From: Diplosphaera chodatii
Lineage: Eukaryota; Chlorophyta; Trebouxiophyceae; Prasiolales; Stichococcaceae
NCBI GenBank assembly: GCA_032358165.1
Contig: JAALGY010000030.1
Span: 682,001 to 746,000 of the forward strand
Direction: 5' to 3'
DNA: 64,000 bases
Shown: positions 21,342 through 34,610 of the stretch, piece after piece
Layout of the letters: every line of letters starts with the position of its first letter
Numbering within the stretch: position 1 is the first letter of the stretch
Position numbers and translations under genes: made by a program
The notes under the pieces: generated by a model
What the model saw: only the letters and a program-made list of their open reading frames with translations
The model's database searches: none
Told to the model about the DNA's origin: nothing

Positions 21342-24300
21342 TGCACACACAAGCTCACCTGCACGGCCAGTTTTGCCATGGCCGCGAGCAGGTAGCCGCG
21401 CACGGGGTCGCTGAGTGTGTGCTCCTCGGCCAGGGTGCTCAGCGCCCGGAGCACCCCGGAGGCCCCGATGTCCGCCAGGCTGCCATACTCACCCAGCACC
21501 CACAGGATGACCTGCGCACAGGCACAAGCCCCTCCTTCTAGACATCAGAAGCGTGCCAGCGGCACGTGATGTCTACGCACCATGGCTGGGACCTCTCTCC
21601 TCATGAGGTCAGGGTCCGGAAGCGCTTGAAGAGTCATGATTGGTATGAGGCTGACAAGCATACCGTCAGCAGGACGTCGGACAGCTTCGGCTTCTGCAGC
21701 AGGTCCAGGTAGGAGGCCACGACCTCGGAGCGCATCGTGTTGTCTGCCTCCTCATCGCCGTTGCCGCTGCCTTCAGCAATCAGCCGCGTCAGGTTTGCTG
21801 CCATCGCTGCCGGCACTACATCGCCGCCCAGCTCAAACACCTGCAGTGCAGTCAAGACATAACCAATACTGCCAGCGGCAATGGCGTGCAGAATGACGTC
21901 AAAGGAGAGTCAAGTATCCGTCATAAGCCTGATGCATTGCCGGCAATCCCAGCCCATCCCCACCTGGTTCATGGTGTCGATGAACCACTGCGTGTCGGGC
22001 GCGTAGCGCTCTGCCAGGTCGCTGATGCGCTGCACAACGTCCGCCTTGGCCACATCGTCGGTGACGCCCCGCAGATACTCCACCATCTTCTCCACAATTA
22101 CCTGAGAACGACATGAGGCATGCTTTCCTGATGTCATACGCTTTGCACCCTGCAGGGGCCGTGCGCCGGCGAGCTGTCATCCTACAGCCATGGCACTCTA
22201 GCAGCAGGCGGCTTCTGGATCGCTCAGCTGCTGACCCGACCAACATAGAGCCGAGTAGATGCTGGTCAGTGTCACACCTCCACGTTGTTGGGCTTGGCCA
22301 TCTTGAACAGCAGCTCCAGCGTCTTCTTCTTGAGCGTGGGGTCTGGATCCTCTAGGCAGTCGATCACCGCGAGCTGGTGCTCCGCTGCATGTTTTGGGTT
22401 CAGCCGTACCTGGGGTCGCATCCGAGGCACATGTGTCATGCTGCAGGCTGATGTGAATGAGATGTGACATGAACTAAAGCAGCGACGGCAGTCGGCAGCA
22501 CAGCACATAGCACAATGGAGGACTAAGGCAGCACCATGCGCGCTAGCACGTCAATGCCGGTGTAGCGCAGGTTGTGGCTGGCTGCCCGCAGAAAGGTGGC
22601 GATGATCTCCGCGGCTGCAGCCATGCACACAGAACTGGTTCCACAGCTGCACTGCAAGCTTGATCAACGGGCTGCATATGCCAGGCGTTCATAAACCTGG
22701 ACTGCCAAGTGCCCGTAGACCCTGGACAGGCACTTCACGCGCCTGACTGCAGCAGGTTGGCATTGGGGTAGATGGTGGTAATGCTGCGCGCTGCTTCGTA
22801 CACGATCGCGTTGCCAATCGTGTTGCCGTGGAGCGCAGCCTTTTGCATCGCGGCGCCAATGACACCGTACATGTTCTCCGCAGAGCCCTGATCGCCAGCG
22901 CCCAGCATGCCTAGCAGCTTCAGCAGCTTGATCTGTGGTGCAGTGCGATCACATGAGGCTCAGTCTTGACCATCCTGGCAACTCACTGTAGCCTGCAACG
23001 ATTGCTGTTGGAACTGCTGCTGAAACGCATGTGGGAGGGGTGGCGGGGCATGGCAGCTTTGCTGAGCCGCAGCAGAGGCATGCCCTCGCGTCACCCTTGT
23101 GTGTTCTGAGACTCCATGTGCAGGACCGAAGAGGACTGCACCTGGATGAAGGGCGCAGGTACTTTGTGGTAGTCGAAAGCCTTGGGCAGTTTGCCGTCGG
23201 TGATCTGCTTGAGAATTGAGACGAAGGAGGGTATGAGGTTCTTGTATGGGCGCGCGTCCCGCGCGATCAACTCCGCCAGAGCGCACAGTGACGCCGCCAT
23301 CACCGATGGGTCCTGCGGTATGTTAATGTCGGTATAATTATGAGGCACATTTGTAAGTTCGCAAATAGCCCTTAGCGACGCTCGCCTGTAGCCAAAGCAT
23401 GATCTGAGACTGGCAGTATAAGACTGTTTGCTATCCAAGTACCTGGTTCATGCACACATGGCAGCGGTGCCTATGCGTCAGAACAGACACCAACCTTGTC
23501 ACACAGCATACGGCGCAGGTGGGCGTCAATGTCAGCGCCGGACAGAGGGCCCTCGTGCATCGGGTCCAGCTGCTCGAAGCGGTGGAGCGCCATCACAGCC
23601 TTCTTGCGCACCTGCTCAGGCAACAAATTCATCTCTTGCTGCTGACCTGAGGTGCCCGCTCCAGTGTGCTCAAGTACATGAGAACCATGCGGCACCATGC
23701 ACACCACCGCCCAGCTTGCATCGCGCACCAACTCCTTCGGGTGTTCCAGCAGCTTGATCACGGGGCCAAGAACCGCTGTGATCAGATCCGCATTGATGAG
23801 CTTGCACACTGCCGTGAGCGCCGTGCTGACTGCACAGTCACAGGGCGCAAGGTTGGTCGGGGTCATAGCATGCTGAGGCTATCGACAGGTGCGACTTCCC
23901 ATCACAAGGCACGATCTGGATCATTTGTGCCGTGCTCACCAATGAGCATGTTGTCGTCCGCCAGGTCACGCGTGATGGTGTTGACAATCAGCACGATGAG
24001 GTCACTGTTGCTGTCCAGGAAGAGGGTTGACGCCAGGTATGCGACCTGCAGTGTGTGTAGACGAGCCTCAGTCTGCATTGTCAGACCTGTACGCTGCGAA
24101 GATCAGACATTGCAGAGACCTTCCTCGCTGAAAATTGCAGGGCTTCTTACCTTCTTGGTCAGCATGGCCTTCTCGGAGCACGCCCGCAGCGCGTTGACGT
24201 GCCCCCAGCTGGCGTCGTGGCCCAGCATCTCCACGTAGATGAGCCGCACCATGAGCTCCTTCATCTGGCGGGAGTCTACGCGCGGGTCCTTCAGCCGCGG

Positions 24301-24420
24301 CTTCAGCACATCCATCTCCCGCATGATGATGGCATCCTCCTCCGCCTTTGACTTGCACTCGCCGATGGCGCGGATGAGGTTGTCGAACTCGCGGGACCAT
24401 GCTTGCAGCTTCTTCGCCAT
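21239..24420 (-). CDS. AP4E: AP-4 complex epsilon subunit (adaptin trunk), 3'-truncated by U-box copy D
   Basis: The AP-4 epsilon large adaptin sorts cargo at the trans-Golgi. Exons 24420-24151, 24045-23940, 23829-23729, 23611-23495, 23312-23142, 22932-22743, 22614-22535, 22409-22278, 22101-21964, 21840-21664 and 21511-21359 join in phase to 545 residues. Family hallmarks run in order: MVRLIYVEMLGHDASWGHV, VRKKAVMALHRF, ILKQITDGKLPKAFDYHKVP, LEDPDPTLKKKTLELLFKM, ISDLAERYAPDTQWFIDTMN and WVLGEYGSL. This is only the N-terminal trunk; the hinge and C-terminal appendage expected after it (family length roughly 900-1100) are missing. Straight after the last donor (GTGAGC at 21358) the sequence turns into the mid-exon of inverted U-box copy D. 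Without splicing, the frame runs 39 more codons to a stop at 21239. The intron after 22743 appears to use a GC donor. Loss of function or a trunk-only protein are both possible. Confidence 0.85.
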
Positions 24421-25070
24421 CTTGGATCGCGCAGCTACGCTTCTAGAGTGCAAATGGCCAAGTGCCTGACGGATTTCAGGAGGCCTGCGCGCACATCAGT
24501 TGGCAAGTCCAACCGGTCTACCTGAGCCTGTTGCATCTAGCTGCTTGACCGCTGCATGACTTAGCTGTGGTCTTCCCGGTTTACACAGATGACGCTGACC
24601 CTGCACAGGACACAGAGCTCTACAAACTGCTGCACAGATTCCTTCCAAATTCAGTATGTTGCAGCCTCGCACAGGCTAGACTGCAGGTCGCTGTGCTTGG
24701 TATCAGATACACGTAGTGCTGCTCAACTGCAACTCAATCCGTAACGGAAGCCAGGACTGGTCTATAACACAGCACTGCAGTAACATGACATGTTGCTGGG
24801 GAAGCAAACCCAGCAGTCCTCCCTGCAGCAGTCCAGCTGTGACGCTGCAACCCCGCAAATTGCCAAGCTTTGCACACAAAGCGCTTGCAGCCCTCCTACG
24901 CAGATGCAGTTGCTTCAGCTGTCTGTGCTTGCGCTGGTAATCGCAGAGCACGCAGCAGGCAAGACAGTCTGGTCCGCGTCACTGCCATGCCGCAATGCTG
25001 AGCACCTGCTAGAGGCCGCACACAGCTGACAGAGCCATGCAAGGTGGTTCCAGCTCGACAGGCCTGGTTC
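24421..25070. other. Divergent spacer between AP4E and MENG
   Basis: About 650 bases between two start codons that point apart, so it should contain both promoters and 5' UTRs. I see no TATA-like element that stands out and no coding frame with family similarity. Confidence 0.4.
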
Positions 25071-26643
25071 ATGAGCACAGACACGCCAGCAATCCGGTCA
25101 TCACCAGCTCACGAAGACTGGCCTTCAGCACTGCGTGGAGACGACCATGGCAGCGACCCTCCGGCAAGTTGCCATGCAATAGCAATTCTGCATGTGTTGC
25201 TTTCAAAGTACCAGGACTGCCTGCTGCTGACAACTGCCTTCAATATGACCCTAGGGACGCACAGCAGGCAGAGGCAGCCATGCACAGCAGCAGCTCAGCC
25301 TCCGGCAGGCGCGTTTGATCGCGGTGGCAGGGAAGCAGCCACAAGGCAGCAGCTCTTCAACCGCATCGCTCCTTCCTACGACCAGGTGCTGATGAAACCA
25401 CAACACAAACCATACGCATGCTGCGAGAGGTGTGCTGCCAGCGTGTCAATGCTACAGCTCAACAGCGTCATGTTTGGTCTGCAGCTCAATGACGTCCTGA
25501 GCCTGGGGCTGCACCGCGTGTGGAAGCGCGCGGCGGTCAAGTGGAGCGGCGCATCACAGGGGCAGACAGCGCTGGATGTGTGCTGCGGCAGCGGCGACCT
25601 GGCGCTGCGGCTTGCGCAGGCTGTCGGCATCGATGGCGAGGTTCTGACATTTATTGCCGTGTACACTCCAAGACTAGACATGTGGACTGCCGCTGACCAA
25701 CGAAGCACGGCATCATCCCGCAAAGCTTTTGAAAGGATGACCCTGCGGGCCCATCTATTCAAAATCACAGTTGCAGCAGGTTGCATGCACATGTGTGCAG
25801 GTGGTGGGCTTGGACTTTGCACAGGAGATGCTGGATGACGCAGCTCGACGGGACGGCGAACTGCCCGCGTACTGGGACCGCGCCCCCATTGAGTGGGTGC
25901 AAGGGGATGCGCTGCAGCTGCCCTTTGACGACAGCTCATTCGACGCAGCGACCATAGGCTTTGGGCTGAGGTGCGGGGATATCATGGCTGCAAATGTACT
26001 CTGCTACCACGGCAGCTGGCTCCATCCAGCTGCAACTGGTGGGCTGTGACGACTCATGCTGATACTGTACGGCATCAATGACATGACCTCTGGTGTGAGA
26101 ATTGCAGGAATGTGGCAGATGTTCCGCAAGCGCTGCGGGAGTTGCAGCGGGTGCTGCGGCCGGGCGCCAAGGTGGCCATACTGGATTTCAACAACAGCGA
26201 TGCGCCTGCCACGGACAGCTTCCAGGTATTGCACAATCGATGGTGATGGCAGCCGACGACCATGTGCAACTCTCGAGCTTTGGCGGCATTTCATGTGCAT
26301 TGTGGTAGCTCCTCAGAATATTGAGTCTGACTTGCAATGGTGTTACAGGGTTGGGCACTGCAAAATGTGGTGGTGCCAGCAGCATCCCTGTACGGCATGC
26401 AGGACGAGTACGCCTACCTGCGGCCATCGATCAAGCAATTTGCAACAGGTGCAGTGTAGGCACTGATGACCCAGCGCATCAGGCTGACCATCTGCTTTTG
26501 GGACCCGTTCTGATCATGATCATTCTGTCCTTGCAGGCCCGCAACAAGAGCAGCTGGCGCTGGAAGCTGGCTTTGAGCAAGCACAGCATTATGAGCTGGC
26601 ATTCGGATTGATGGGCTGTCTTGTAGCTGTGAAACGATCATGA
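25071..26643 (+). CDS. MENG: Demethylphylloquinone/demethylmenaquinone methyltransferase (UbiE/MENG type)
   Basis: An S-adenosylmethionine-dependent C-methyltransferase. The plant homologue does the last methylation of phylloquinone (vitamin K1), the photosystem I cofactor, in plastids. Exons are about 25071-25385, 25485-25640, 25801-25970, 26108-26225, 26349-26448 and 26537-26643. Motifs: QQLFNRIAPSYD joined to LNDVLSLGLHRVWKR, SAM motif I LDVCCGSGDLALRLAQ, motif post-I VVGLDFAQEML, IEWVQGDALQLPFDDSSFDA, IGFGLRNVADVPQALREL, GAKVAILDF, and the C-terminal QLALEAGFEQAQHYELAFGL. The length after the N-terminus fits the family. The N-terminal 80 or so residues are unsure: the first ATG in frame is 25071, but the peptide is not a clear transit peptide and an extra intron may hide there. 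Mitochondrial COQ5 is less likely because the plant MENG signature VVVPAASLYG is present. Confidence 0.9.
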
Positions 26644-26841
26644 GATGTTTTGGACGACGTTTGGTTCGTGGACAGGTAGACTGATAGAATGTTGACAGCA
26701 ACACCAGCAATAATCGGAGTCCAAACCACAGCCAACAAGCTCACGTCTGTACTGATACTCTACATGCTATCGTAACCATCCGACAGCGGTGACAGTTGCT
26801 TGCCAGACAACATTGCAACCACAGACGCTCATCACAGGCGA

Positions 26842-28037
26842 TCATTTGAGCGTCTGTTGCCATTCTGTGTACGATGATGTCAGGTCGTGCTCCAGCTGCC
26901 GAGCCTCTCCCGCATCCAGCTCATACGCCGCCGACTGCTTGTTGAGCTTGCTGATCCAGTCCAGCAGGCGCCGCTTTGCCGTGAAGTCGGCCGAGAGGTC
27001 CGCCATCTGTTGGCATGGCATCACAAGCTGGTGAGCTGACGGTGTATGCCACCCACGAGTAAAAGCAAGGCAGCAAGCCATGTCTGCAGGTCCTCATACA
27101 GACAACGAATATCCCAGTTGCACCTTGTTCATGGCACTGATGCAATCGCTGAGGCTGGGCAACACCTGCAGCAGATGCACCGAAAGGTCTCGCAATTTCT
27201 GGAGTATGCAGGATTGAAACAACAGCAGGATACCTGCCCAAGTATCTGCAAGTGCTTTCATATGCAGCTGGCCTCATCAGCTGCGTCAGGGCACAAGCAT
27301 ACGGTGGAAGCACGACAGCGATGTGGCAACATGACGGGCGCACAACATGCGGCAAGGTCTCCCGGCACCTGGTCGACGGCCAGCATGTTGAGGCGCACGC
27401 TGTCGAGGCAGGTGATGAAGGCGGCGGTGATCTCCGCCACGACGGCGGCGGAGTTGGGGGGCGCGCTGCGGCCGCCGCCGTGCTCCACCGTCGCCGGCAG
27501 CCCCACCACCACCAGCCGCTGCAGCGCCATGGGACACTGCATGCTGTGCTGCCGCATGAAGTCCCCAACGTCCGGAACCTGCACACCCCAGGAGGCACAT
27601 CGTAACATTCCAGCACATCCGGCCTGACGGCCACCATTTGACCATAAACATTGCAATAACCTGGATCAGTGCACCAGGCGCCACGCATTTATCAGTGAAG
27701 GGTTCAGTCATGAGGGGTGTGGCGCACAGAGCTGCGCAGGGTGCTCCACAGCGTCTTGAACTGCGCGATGAGCTTCGCGCACAGCGGCTCGTACTCCTTC
27801 GCGCTGATCAGGTCCCGTGTCCAGGCCCGCTCCAGTTTCTCTGTCGTCTTCAGGATCGCAAACAGGTCTGCGGCATGCACGACACGCGCCACCATCAGTC
27901 ACCTGCGAGAAGACCTCTCGGTCATGCTGCAGCACGTGCATGCCGACGTGCCTACCTGCATACTGCTCGACGACCTCCCGCTCTTGCTTGCTGTTGAACA
28001 GCTTGACGCGGCCTGTGCGCTCGTCAATGGAGGTCAT
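26842..28037 (-). CDS. VPS28: ESCRT-I subunit VPS28
   Basis: VPS28 is a core ESCRT-I subunit that helps sort ubiquitinated membrane cargo into multivesicular bodies. Five exons, 28037-27956, 27867-27728, 27578-27369, 27198-27124 and 27006-26842, join in phase to 223 residues, the usual family length. The N-terminal core domain reads VKLFNSKQEREVVEQYAD, then LFAILKTTEKLERAWTRDLI and EYEPLCAKLIAQFKTLW, followed by DFMRQHSMQCPMALQRLVV. The C-terminal four-helix domain, which binds ESCRT-II, begins near AEITAAFITCLDSVRLNMLA and ends with ADFTAKRRLLDWISKLNKQ, then LTSSYTEWQQTLK. A small Gly/Ser/Ala-rich linker (GGGRSAPPNSA) separates the two. Nothing looks broken. The gene is convergent with MENG, whose stop is 199 bases away. 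Confidence 0.93.
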
Positions 28038-28700
28038 GGCTCCTGCCGCCAGCGTCTAGATGAGTTGCTGCTAGCAACTTGCAAAGGCCACAGGCTTCCC
28101 TCTGCAAGCCTCGACAACTGTGTACACCGCTTCTTTTGTCCGCAGCGCCAGAGGGTTACGCTATGTGCTGCGAAATGATGTGCACATCATCAATTGCAAC
28201 AATTGCAGTGCGAGGCCAAATCAAGTCCGATGCGGCTGTGCTGTGCGAGCAGCCTGCAAAGCGAAAACACTGCACGCTGCACTTAAGCCAAACGCTCTGT
28301 GTGCCTGAGAATCTCAGGAGCTTCAGCACGGAATTGCCAGATTCAATGGTGTTTGGGCCGCTATTGATTAACAGAACATAGGCTGGATTGCCAGTTGATC
28401 TGTAGCTGTAAGCATACAAGTTTGACGTCAGAACACGCAACGAAGCTGGGAAGGGCAGGGCCGCTACTGCAGGGTGGGTCTCAACAACGCATAAGAAGAA
28501 ATAATCAACCCCCTGTTTCACGAGCATGGTTTTGGCACAGAAGTTGGCTTTTCAATCAATAGCCCAAGGTGGCGATACATGCTGCCTTGGAGTTGACAGG
28601 GCTGCTCAGTCCCATCAACGGGAAACAACCACTGTTACAAGCTCTGCTTTCGGCGGCACACTGGCGTTGCTGTCGGGGGAGCCAGCGTTCACAATGTGCA
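28038..28700. other. Spacer between RPN11 3' end and VPS28 start
   Basis: About 660 bases containing the RPN11 3' UTR (both genes read on the minus strand) and the VPS28 promoter. A minus-strand TGTAA at 28635-28639 is the only element I can name. No coding frame is convincing. Confidence 0.4.
28635..28639 (-). terminator. Candidate TGTAA poly(A) signal of RPN11
   Basis: TGTAA on the minus strand, 62 bases past the RPN11 stop. TGTAA is the usual poly(A) signal in green algae; the distance is plausible but short words occur by chance. Confidence 0.4.
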
Positions 28701-30590
<1,890 letters not shown>

Positions 30591-31328
30591 CCTGTCTGCG
30601 TGACTTACACTGGTGCAACTGCTCGGCGGAGGCTGGTTTGAGGCTCACACTTGCTACAAGCAGTGTCAAGCCCCTCAGTGTCAGGACAAGCGTCGCCGTG
30701 CTGCACGGTGCTCTTGAATGCGGGATATGCACTGCCTGGAACACGCACGAAGTCTGCGAGCACACGGACCATTGCCGCATGGCCAAACGCTGCAAAATGA
30801 CCATTGTTTCCCATGGGCCACCCTGCAGGGCTTTCAGACCGCCCAAACGGCCCAATGCAATGGAGACAGATCGTTGGATCATGTCTTTACTGCCAGCACC
30901 TATTCAATTACAGGATCGCCCTAAATTATGCACGGTATCCGGACAGATCAAACACACATCGCGTGTCAGGCCACGGCGGCCAGTGTGTCTAGCAGCGGGT
31001 ACATCGTAAGGCATACATGCTCCGCAGCAGGCGGCAAGCTGAGGAAAGCAGGCAAGCATGCGGAACAGACACCCAAAAGATGGCTACAACTGAATCGGCC
31101 TCGAAGGAAGATGTCAAGCATGACAAGCCCATGCACGATCGTGCCATCAATCAGAGGAATCCCAGGGTGTAGGGCTGCCAGGCAGCGCCAAGCGCTATCG
31201 AAATCAGCATGGGGGCACGCCCCTTAGAGTCACCCACAGAACCAGAGCGTCAAGATGCCCCCAATTTACTACCACAGTGGCAGTCGCGACAGCAGAAGCG
31301 CATCGCCTCCATTGCTTGCAGGCTGCAT
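30591..31328. other. RPN11 promoter side and 3' flank of the GATA-type gene
   Basis: About 740 bases between the RPN11 start (minus strand) and the stop of the next minus-strand gene at 31329. Reading frames here are short and have no family resemblance. It should hold the RPN11 promoter and the 3' UTR of the GATA-type gene. Confidence 0.4.
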
Positions 31329-34300
31329 TTAGATATCCGATCCAGCAGTCACAGTTGGCAGCTGCTGGTAGAGCCTGCTAATCGAACCGTACTTCACCTC
31401 CCCACCCATGTCCAGCGGCACATATGCCTCGTCCTCCGCCGTCGCCACGCCAGCGGCTCCGGCACCGCCAGCAGCAGAGGGACGGGCCGGCGGCGCCCGC
31501 CGTCCCTCCGCAAACAGCTTCTTCCGCTTCTTGCCCCGCTGCACCTCGGCTGCAGGCGGGGACTGCGCGGCCTCGGCGCCGCTCCAGTCGCTGTCCGCAC
31601 CGGCGTCCTGCTCCGAGGCAGTCACCGTGGCGGCGCTGGAGGCGGGGGAAGCCCGCGGCTGCTTGCCCTGCTGAGGGAAGCCGAGCGCCTTCTGTTGGCC
31701 GCGCCGCTGCTCAGGGCCGCCTGATCGCGCCGCCGCCTGCTGCAGGAACATCCCCAGGGGGCCCATGCTCGGCGGGCCGGCTGCTGGCTGCTGGGGAAGG
31801 GGCTGCTGCGCGCGCTGCTGCGGGTGCGCCTGCGCCAGGGCGGGCTGCTGGGGGCGCGGGTCCCGCGCGGGGGCCCGCCTGAGGGCCGGCAGCGGCACCA
31901 GCCCGGAGGCCGACAGAAAGTCGCCGGGCCGCCGCCCAGCTGCCTGCGGCGGCACGCGCGGCGTGGCCGCGGGCGGCGCAGCGGGCGGCTTGCGCTTGCG
32001 GGACGGCTGGCCCCTGAACCCTGGGCCCAAGCCCCCCGGCAGGCCCAGCGGCTCCAGCGGCTGCAGGCCGAACAGCGGTGGCGTGCGCGGCGGCATTGGC
32101 GGCTCTGGTGGCAGGCGCCTGCAGGGTTCAGACCCTCACAGATAAGCATGAGCACCTCAGTATGCAGCCTGAAGACCACAGTCGCTGCGACCATTGCGGG
32201 GAGGGGGTGCTTCGATTTGTACATGCAATACGCATTGGTGCGCCTTCACCCCAGTGCTAACATACCCTAGAGCCCAGCAGGCTCACCCTTCAGCACGAGC
32301 CTCGGCCACGTATGCTGCAGCTGCCGCCCACAGCGCTTCGGGGTCTGTCAGCGGTGCTGGCGCTGTCAGGACTGATGACTTGGACCGGCCCATCAGCTGC
32401 AGCAGCTCTGCTGGCGCAGGCGCAGTCACCGATGGCAGCGGCAGCGGCAGCGGCATCACTTCTGCCATTGCATCGCCTGTTACCTCACCATCTGCATGTA
32501 CGAACAACCCGGCATTCACCATATGCAGCCTGATACATGCTGCTTTCTTCGGTGAAGCAACATCCCTAGCTATCATGTGGACACAAGTGAACAGCAAGCG
32601 TGCTGCTGAGCAAAGGCAGCCCAACGCCTGCAGTCACCTGTGGAGGCAGCATCGGGGGCCGCTGCTGTGTCAGGCGTCACGACACGCGGCGAAGCCGACA
32701 TGGACGCCTGCGCGGGCGTCAGCGGCCGGTCCACGTCAGCCTCACCCGACAGCCCGGCTGCGGCGGCCGCCCTGAAGCCGGCGCCCGTCGGCGGCGGCTC
32801 CGACAGAGCTGCAGCCCGCACCGAGTCGATGGCGGCGGCAGCTGCTGCTGCAGTGTGTGCTGCGGCAGGTGCAGATGTGTGGCGGGGCAGCAGAGCCCTG
32901 GGCTTCTGGTCCTGCATTGCGAGAAAGCAAGCGCCGCTTGCCACAAGCATGGCAAGTGTTGAGCCAAAGTGCCGACGGGCAGGAAAGGCACATACGTCTG
33001 TGGGACCATCCCTCAAGCCCATGCACTCACAAGCTACACAGTATGCGCAATCCTTGTCGTCAACATCACGGTACATGCATACCTGCTTGGCCTTCTGCCG
33101 CGTGGCGGAGTCGAGGAAGGAGGCGGACAGGGTGCGGCCATCGAGCGTGGGCCAGCCGTCGGCAAACTGCGAAGGCACGGGGGCGCCGCCCCGCAGCTCC
33201 TCCCGCGCGCCGCGGTGCAAAAAAGCAGCAGCAAAGCTGGTGGCAGCCGCAGGTGGCGGCGCCATAGGCGACTGCAAGCATTGACACAGCATTGCAAGCA
33301 CAGCAACAGCATGTGACAGCAATGCACAGGGACGGGAGGATACCATGTTCTTGAGCAAGACCCAGACATGGTACATTGTCACCGCACTCCAGCATGATGG
33401 CACAACAGGCCGTCGGCCGAGGGGCTCACCGAGATGCTGGCACGCACGCCGGCGGCGATCACGCGGGAGCGGGCCTGCGGCTCCAGGGCGGCCATGCGCT
33501 CCGCCGCCAGCCGCGCCTCGGGGCCGCCGCGGCCGTCGCTCGCGGCGCTGGACTCGCGCAGCAGGGCGGCCGCGGCGGACATGACCGCCTCCTCAGCGCT
33601 GACCGTGGCCAGCGAGGGCCGGCCGGCAGCCCCGCCGGTGCCGGGCGCCGGACTCGCCGAGGCAGGCGTCCCCGCTGCCGTGCGCCGCTGCGCCGGCCCG
33701 GCGCCGCTGCTGCTCACGACCGAGCCCGCCGCCGCCCGGCCGCCGTCCTCCTCGCCCAGCTGGCGGGGCCGCAGCGGCGACGGCGCGGGCGGCTTGAGCG
33801 GCGACGGGGAGGCGAGCCGGGCGGCGAGGGCTGCTACAGGGCCGGCGCCCGGCGCCAGCGCCGAGAGCGCGGGGCTGGCCGAGCGGGAGCGGCTGGCCGG
33901 CCGCGCGGCCGCGTGTAGGAGGCCGCCGGGCTTCGGGGTGGTGGAGCGGGCGGGCCTCGGCACCAGGTCCGGCGCGCCGCGGTCCTCCTCGCCTCCCCCG
34001 CCGCTCTGAGACGGCGCGGGCACCTTGTCGCTGCAGCGGCGAAAGAGACGGACACACTTGTCAGCGCTGCGTGTGACAGGAGGCCGGGGCCTGATGGGTC
34101 ACCCATGCATTCGGGGAGGGGCTGCCGCTAGCGCGTGGCACAGCCGTGCAGCCCCAAAAGTGTTGTTGGCGGCTACGGTCCCACGACGACAAGGAGTATG
34201 CACAACGGCGTCTTGCAGAAGCGAAGCACCTATTGGCAGAGCGCGCCCAGCGGGTGCCGCACGCGTTGCACAGCACCGGCATGGCGGGCGGGCCCTTGCG

Positions 34301-34513
34301 CCAGCAGGGCGACGCCGCCGAGCGGCAGTCGGGGTTGGTGCAGGGGCCCTCCACGCGGGCGCGGGGCCCCCCCGCAGCGCCCCGCCCGCCCGGCCCCCCT
34401 GGGGCGCCCCGCCCCGCGCCCCGCGTACGGGGGATGCGCCACCGGCTGGCGGGCCGCTGCTGCTGGCTGTCGGCGGGCAGCACCGCCGCCAGGCCCATGC
34501 CCTCTGCAGGCAT
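31329..34513 (-). CDS. GATA-type zinc-finger protein with long low-complexity tail
   Basis: Six exons, 34513-34230, 34030-33430, 33271-33083, 32911-32638, 32491-32287 and 32118-31329, join in phase to 780 residues. Residues about 55-90 form one GATA-type finger, C-x4-C-x18-C-x2-C, reading CTNPDC, then SPCWRKGPPAMPVLCNACG and TRW. This resembles plant class GATA26/27 fingers (PLWRNGP and VLCNACGSRW) but has four residues, not two, between the first cysteines. The protein therefore probably binds DNA or a protein partner in the nucleus. The rest is Ala/Pro/Ser/Gln-rich and probably disordered, with basic patches near the end (SRKRKPP, GKKRKKLF) that could be NLSs, and a final segment EDEAYVPLDMGGEVKYGSIS that looks conserved. 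The start could be internal: an alternative splice from the upstream gene would enter at 34503 in phase. The single-gene model is preferred because a TGTAA lies between the genes. Confidence 0.7.
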
Positions 34514-34574
34514 GTACAGCTGTTGAAGGGGAGCGTATACATCGGTATGTTATGCCGGCATGTAGGGGACCTCC

Positions 34575-34579
34575 TTACA
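34575..34579 (-). terminator. Candidate TGTAA poly(A) signal of the Gln-rich RLFGV gene
   Basis: TGTAA on the minus strand, 32 bases after the stop at 34611 and before the GATA-type start at 34513. It favours two separate transcripts over a fused gene. Confidence 0.45.
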
Positions 34580-34610
34580 TAAGTCAAATACATGCCCTGT
34601 TCTGGAACTC

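Noticed and set aside
21239..21356. Reading the 18 bases between the AP4E donor and U-box copy D as a tiny intron
   Set aside because: Eighteen bases is far too short for a spliceosomal intron. The U-box copy aligns from mid-exon there, so a breakpoint explains the junction better.
33376..34009. Long plus-strand frames of 180-191 codons
   Set aside because: Shadows of the GC-rich, low-complexity exon 2 of the GATA-type gene on the other strand; Arg/Gly/Ala-rich with no motif.
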